A program made the translations under genes and the position numbers. The notes beneath the pieces were generated by a model. It worked only from the letters and a program-made list of their open reading frames with translations. It was not told the origin of the DNA and ran no database searches. A DNA stretch of 64,000 nucleotides from Hexactinellida sp. DTS-2022 (taxonomy: Eukaryota > Porifera > Hexactinellida). Every line of letters begins with the position of its first letter. The stretch's first letter is position 1. Positions 60,998 to 64,000 of this stretch are shown one piece after another. The stretch covers positions 5,271,501 to 5,335,500 of the forward strand of contig JAPNXP010000013.1 in assembly GCA_028753945.1 (NCBI GenBank), read 5' to 3'.

Positions 60998-63900
60998 TTA
61001 CTGGTTACAGTTATGGCACTTCTGGACCCCTCGAGGCTTGGCTAGTTTGGCGGTGGCACAGGTGGCAGCTGCCACTTTGCGCCCATTTCTGAGACACCTG
61101 ACGGGTCTCCTGCGACGACAGTTCTTCTCGCAGCTCCGCCAGGGCCTCGCTTCCCATTCCAAGCATTCCTTTTGACACTCCCGTTGCCGGGGAGCTGGCC
61201 GGAGGGCGGGGTCGCAATCGGAGGGGTCCACTTTCACACCTCCGAGGTGACACTCCGGCACAAGCCGCTGGGCGCCGGGGGACAGACAGTTCCGGACGGG
61301 ACACCCGCTCCAGGAGTCCGACCAGACGCCTACGTAGGTGTCAAGTGGCACAGGTGGCAGGGTGGCGCAGGGCTGTCGACAGGGGAGGGAGGAGAGGGGG
61401 CGGGTCCCGGGGACACATTTGGACTCGGGCGCCAGTTGGAAGGAGAGGTCTGTCCGCGCGAAGCAGAGCGTGTGTCGCGTTTTGTGTCCGCTGCCACAAG
61501 TGGCGGAGCAGGGTCCCCAGCCCGAGGAGGACCAGAGGTACGTGGGACAGGGGGGCAGGGGGGCGCAGGGACGCGAGGTGTTAGGTGGCCGGGTGTCCGC
61601 CTGGCAGAGGAGGTGGCTCACGGGGTAGTTGCTGCTGTCGACACACTGCGCGACACATTCCTTGACACCTGTGCCACAAGTGGCGTTGCAGGGGTGGCAG
61701 AGGGAGGCTGGCGCCCAGCGGAAGGCCACTTCTGAGGCGAGGCTGGCCGCGGGCTCAAGTGGCAGGGTGTACGAGTAGGAGAGCGCCACCTGGGAGGGGC
61801 CGCCTAACACCTTGAGCTGCAGCGAGGCCGACACGGGCCCGGGGGTCGAGAATGTGTCGGAGCCGTTTGCCAAAGTGGCAGCGCTCCACTTGACACCATT
61901 AATGCTGAGGTTCCGATTGGGCCGGATGAGGACCGACTTGCCCGCCTGAGAGAGCACGAGGTGCAGGGAGCTGAGAGGTGTCAAGTGGGTGAGGGTCACT
62001 TCCCGGGCCCCCGGGGGGATGGAGAGGAGCCGGTGCAGACTGAGACTGGGGAGGTACTCTCGGAGGGTCCCCGACACAATGTGGCATCCCGAGCCATCTC
62101 CGCCACACGCGCCACACGCGTCAGGTGTCGCGGCGCCCCCCAGCTCTCCGCGACAGTCCACGCGGACACATTTCCCGAGCAGACACAGGCCCGTGTGTCC
62201 GTGGCACTCGGTCCCGTCGGCGACAGGGGGCAGCGAGACCACGCCCCCTGTCTCCTCGCGCTGGCAGAAGAGCCCGCAGGGGGCCGAGACCCGGTACCGG
62301 TCCGAGAGGGCGCGCCAGGTGCCCGCGTAGCTCCACATTACGGTTCGGCACTGCCGGTCGCGTCTCGAGGGGAGGGCGGGGGGGCACTCTGCCACTTGAC
62401 ACGTGGCGTACTGGCGCCGGTCCCCTAAGCAGACCGCGCCGCCGCGGGAGGGCGCGGGGGCGGCGCAGGCCCGGTCCCGGTGTCGCAGGCTGAGGCCGCA
62501 CGAGTGGGCGCAGTGGGACCACTCCTGCCACCCCGCCCAATTCCCGTCGATAGGCACATCCCGGTTCTCCTTCCGGACGCAGACGCCGCTGGAGCATGCG
62601 CCCTGCGTGCGGCTATTTATAGAACAGCCGGTCCCGTCGAGCATGGGCATGGGGAGGGAGAGCCACCGGTTAGTGGCGCGCGTCTGGTGGCACGCGAGGG
62701 CGCCACAGGTGGACCGGGATAATTCCGCGCGGGAATCCGGTCCCAGAGCGGTCCGGCACTGCTCGTCAGCTGAGAGCGGGAGACTCGAGAGCGCGATCTG
62801 ATTGGTCGGCTTGTTGAGGAGACAGGCGTCGCCGCCTCGCGACAGGAAGTCCGCAATGGAATGTCTGGAACATTCCGACCAGGTGAAGTGGTTGGTGGCA
62901 GAGGTGAACATCTGCGTCATGATGTAGGAGGTGTCGGAAGTGGCGTAACCGACACATTTCCCGGAATTCTCGTCGTGGTAGGATCCGAGCAGGTGTCCCA
63001 TTTCGTGCGTGACGGTGGTGCCCGCAAGCATGAGTCCGGTGTCCCTGACAACGAGACAGGAATGCTGTCCGTGGCAGAGCCCCGCGCGGTTGGCGAGCCC
63101 GACCACGGAGCAGGGCGCGGAGGGGGGGCACAGGGACCGACGTGTTAAGAGGAGCGCCACGTCGTGAGTGGCGGGGTGGGACCCGTTCTCGCGGTGCTGC
63201 CACGCGCAGAAGGTGGAGAGGGAGAGGTCGGGGGTGTCGCGGTGCCACTGGAAGGTGTCGGGGCCCGGGGAGGTGGTCACGAGGCGCGACACAACCAGTG
63301 AGATGGCCTGGCCAATGGACGGCTGCGCCAGGAGCCCCGCGACGATGTTCATAATTGTGAGCGCGTAGCTCTCAGTGGCGGGGCCGTGATGTGACGTCAT
63401 GCTCCCGTCTAGGGCCACTAACACCTCCAGGTAGTACCGGCGGTTCCGAAGGGCGTACGAGCGGACCGAGCGCAGTCTGGAGCGTGCCACCTCGCCAAGG
63501 GACCCTCCGGTGTCCCGCAACACCTCGGAATGTGTCGCCGGGTCTGCCACTTGTGAGTATACGAAATGCGTGTGGGAATGAGGTGGGGAGAGTGGCTCGA
63601 TGAAGTGGTCCGTGCGGTTGAAGGAGAACATCCCTCTCAGCTGGCCATGGCAGGTCGACACAAACGCGCGTGTGTCGCTGCAACCGACACATTCCACGAG
63701 GCCGCTATAGTGGCAGGGGGCGGCGACACCCGACTGGGACACAATGTGTCCGTCTGCGTGGAGATGTTGGAGAGCGTAATTCGCGTGCAGCAGGTCCGGA
63801 TTCGGAACCAAGTTGAGGGTCACATTTTGCCCGTGGACCCTGAGGGCTATTTTGATCCCATGGGGGGTCCCATCGGCGAGGGATCTGATTGGTCGGTTCG

Positions 63901-64000
63901 GGTGCGAGACCAAAAGTGGCGTGGTGTGTCCAGGCTGACAGCTGATTGGCTGGCGACACAAAATCGATACGAATAATAAAATCAAAAACTTGTAATTCAT
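60998..64000 (-). CDS. ADAMTS-like secreted metalloprotease
   Basis: Uninterrupted 1000-aa ORF on the minus strand; the ATG is the last triplet of the window. Signal peptide about 1-21, prodomain to about 190 ending near RNRR, a furin-like site. Metzincin protease domain with the zinc motif HEMGHLLGSYHD (about 335) and a Met-turn in SYIMTQM. Disintegrin-like and Cys-rich parts follow, a first thrombospondin type-1 repeat (WAGWQEWSHCAHSCG, about 490), a Cys-rich/spacer region (CGGDGSGC), then C-terminal TSP1-like repeats (WGPCSATCGSG). This is the ADAMTS order. ADAMTS enzymes cleave extracellular-matrix proteins; the substrate here is unknown. There are no introns over 3 kb, unlike animal ADAMTS genes in general. 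The stop TAA runs into ACAACAAC repeats. An upstream exon outside the window cannot be excluded, but the signal peptide argues against it. Confidence 0.93.
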   Translation of the reverse strand: MNYKFLILLFVSILCRQPISCQPGHTTPLLVSHPNRPIRSLADGTPHGIKIALRVHGQNVTLNLVPNPDLLHANYALQHLHADGHIVSQSGVAAPCHYSGLVECVGCSDTRAFVSTCHGQLRGMFSFNRTDHFIEPLSPPHSHTHFVYSQVADPATHSEVLRDTGGSLGEVARSRLRSVRSYALRNRRYYLEVLVALDGSMTSHHGPATESYALTIMNIVAGLLAQPSIGQAISLVVSRLVTTSPGPDTFQWHRDTPDLSLSTFCAWQHRENGSHPATHDVALLLTRRSLCPPSAPCSVVGLANRAGLCHGQHSCLVVRDTGLMLAGTTVTHEMGHLLGSYHDENSGKCVGYATSDTSYIMTQMFTSATNHFTWSECSRHSIADFLSRGGDACLLNKPTNQIALSSLPLSADEQCRTALGPDSRAELSRSTCGALACHQTRATNRWLSLPMPMLDGTGCSINSRTQGACSSGVCVRKENRDVPIDGNWAGWQEWSHCAHSCGLSLRHRDRACAAPAPSRGGAVCLGDRRQYATCQVAECPPALPSRRDRQCRTVMWSYAGTWRALSDRYRVSAPCGLFCQREETGGVVSLPPVADGTECHGHTGLCLLGKCVRVDCRGELGGAATPDACGACGGDGSGCHIVSGTLREYLPSLSLHRLLSIPPGAREVTLTHLTPLSSLHLVLSQAGKSVLIRPNRNLSINGVKWSAATLANGSDTFSTPGPVSASLQLKVLGGPSQVALSYSYTLPLEPAASLASEVAFRWAPASLCHPCNATCGTGVKECVAQCVDSSNYPVSHLLCQADTRPPNTSRPCAPLPPCPTYLWSSSGWGPCSATCGSGHKTRHTLCFARTDLSFQLAPESKCVPGTRPLSSLPCRQPCATLPPVPLDTYVGVWSDSWSGCPVRNCLSPGAQRLVPECHLGGVKVDPSDCDPALRPAPRQRECQKECLEWEARPWRSCEKNCRRRRPVRCLRNGRKVAAATCATAKLAKPRGVQKCHNCNQ

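Overview
This window is nuclear DNA from an animal, most likely an early-branching, gene-dense metazoan such as a sponge. The sponge call is an inference from gene content and compactness. Evidence for an animal: spliceosomal introns with GT-AG borders (many 100-400 bp), lysosomal LAMP proteins, a secreted ADAMTS protease, a sperm-type Na+/H+ exchanger carrying a voltage sensor and a cyclic-nucleotide domain, CUL1, CDC14, SPRTN and MePCE. There are no operons and no ribosome-binding sites.

Layout: 0.4-4.1 kb, three LAMP-like genes in tandem, with a 93-bp satellite between the first two. 4.4-7.6 kb, a membrane LRR gene followed by a recent 1192-bp copy lacking the start. 8.2-10.4 kb, an NHL-repeat gene broken by a hAT-type element. 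11.3-12.7 kb, two Rab-like GTPases. 12.8-16.05 kb, SPRTN then MePCE. 16.2-22.1 kb (minus strand), an FSIP2-like flagellar protein, TSEN34 and an unknown coiled-coil protein. 22.4-27.2 kb, ACADVL and a third Rab-like gene. 27.6-36.1 kb, GUK1, whose 7.2-kb intron contains ATP6AP2 and SLC9C1 on the other strand. 36.8-41.0 kb, a coiled-coil gene, a small candidate gene and two C2H2 zinc-finger genes. 41.2-46.3 kb, CDC14 (15 exons, minus) head-to-head with MTAP, then the mitochondrial ATPase inhibitor IF1. 47.3-57.1 kb, CUL1 (minus), whose 5.5-kb intron contains an ARHGAP20-like gene on the plus strand. 57.1-61.0 kb is gene-poor. 61.0-64.0 kb is an ADAMTS-like gene whose ATG is the last base triplet of the window.

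Exon structures were built by hand from protein similarity, reading phase and splice borders. In each multi-exon model given the phases close, and the products match the usual family lengths where these are known (CUL1 777 aa, GUK1 188 aa, MTAP 278 aa, ACADVL 623 aa).

The non-coding part is the most unusual. It is crowded with short inverted-repeat elements: at least six families of pogo/Tigger-like MITEs (termini CAGT..., TA flanks) and four hAT-like elements, three with clean 8-bp target duplications and one nested inside another. There are also amplified short words (CTATTTATAG at splice acceptors and inside exons; GTGGCAC/GTGTCGC everywhere) and AAC/GTT repeats fixed to splice sites and stop codons. 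No CRISPR, rRNA or tRNA was recognised.

Functional themes: lysosome and proton transport (LAMPs, ATP6AP2, SLC9C1), sperm flagellum (FSIP2-like, SLC9C1), nucleotide salvage (GUK1, MTAP) and cell-cycle or ubiquitin control (CUL1, CDC14, SPRTN).
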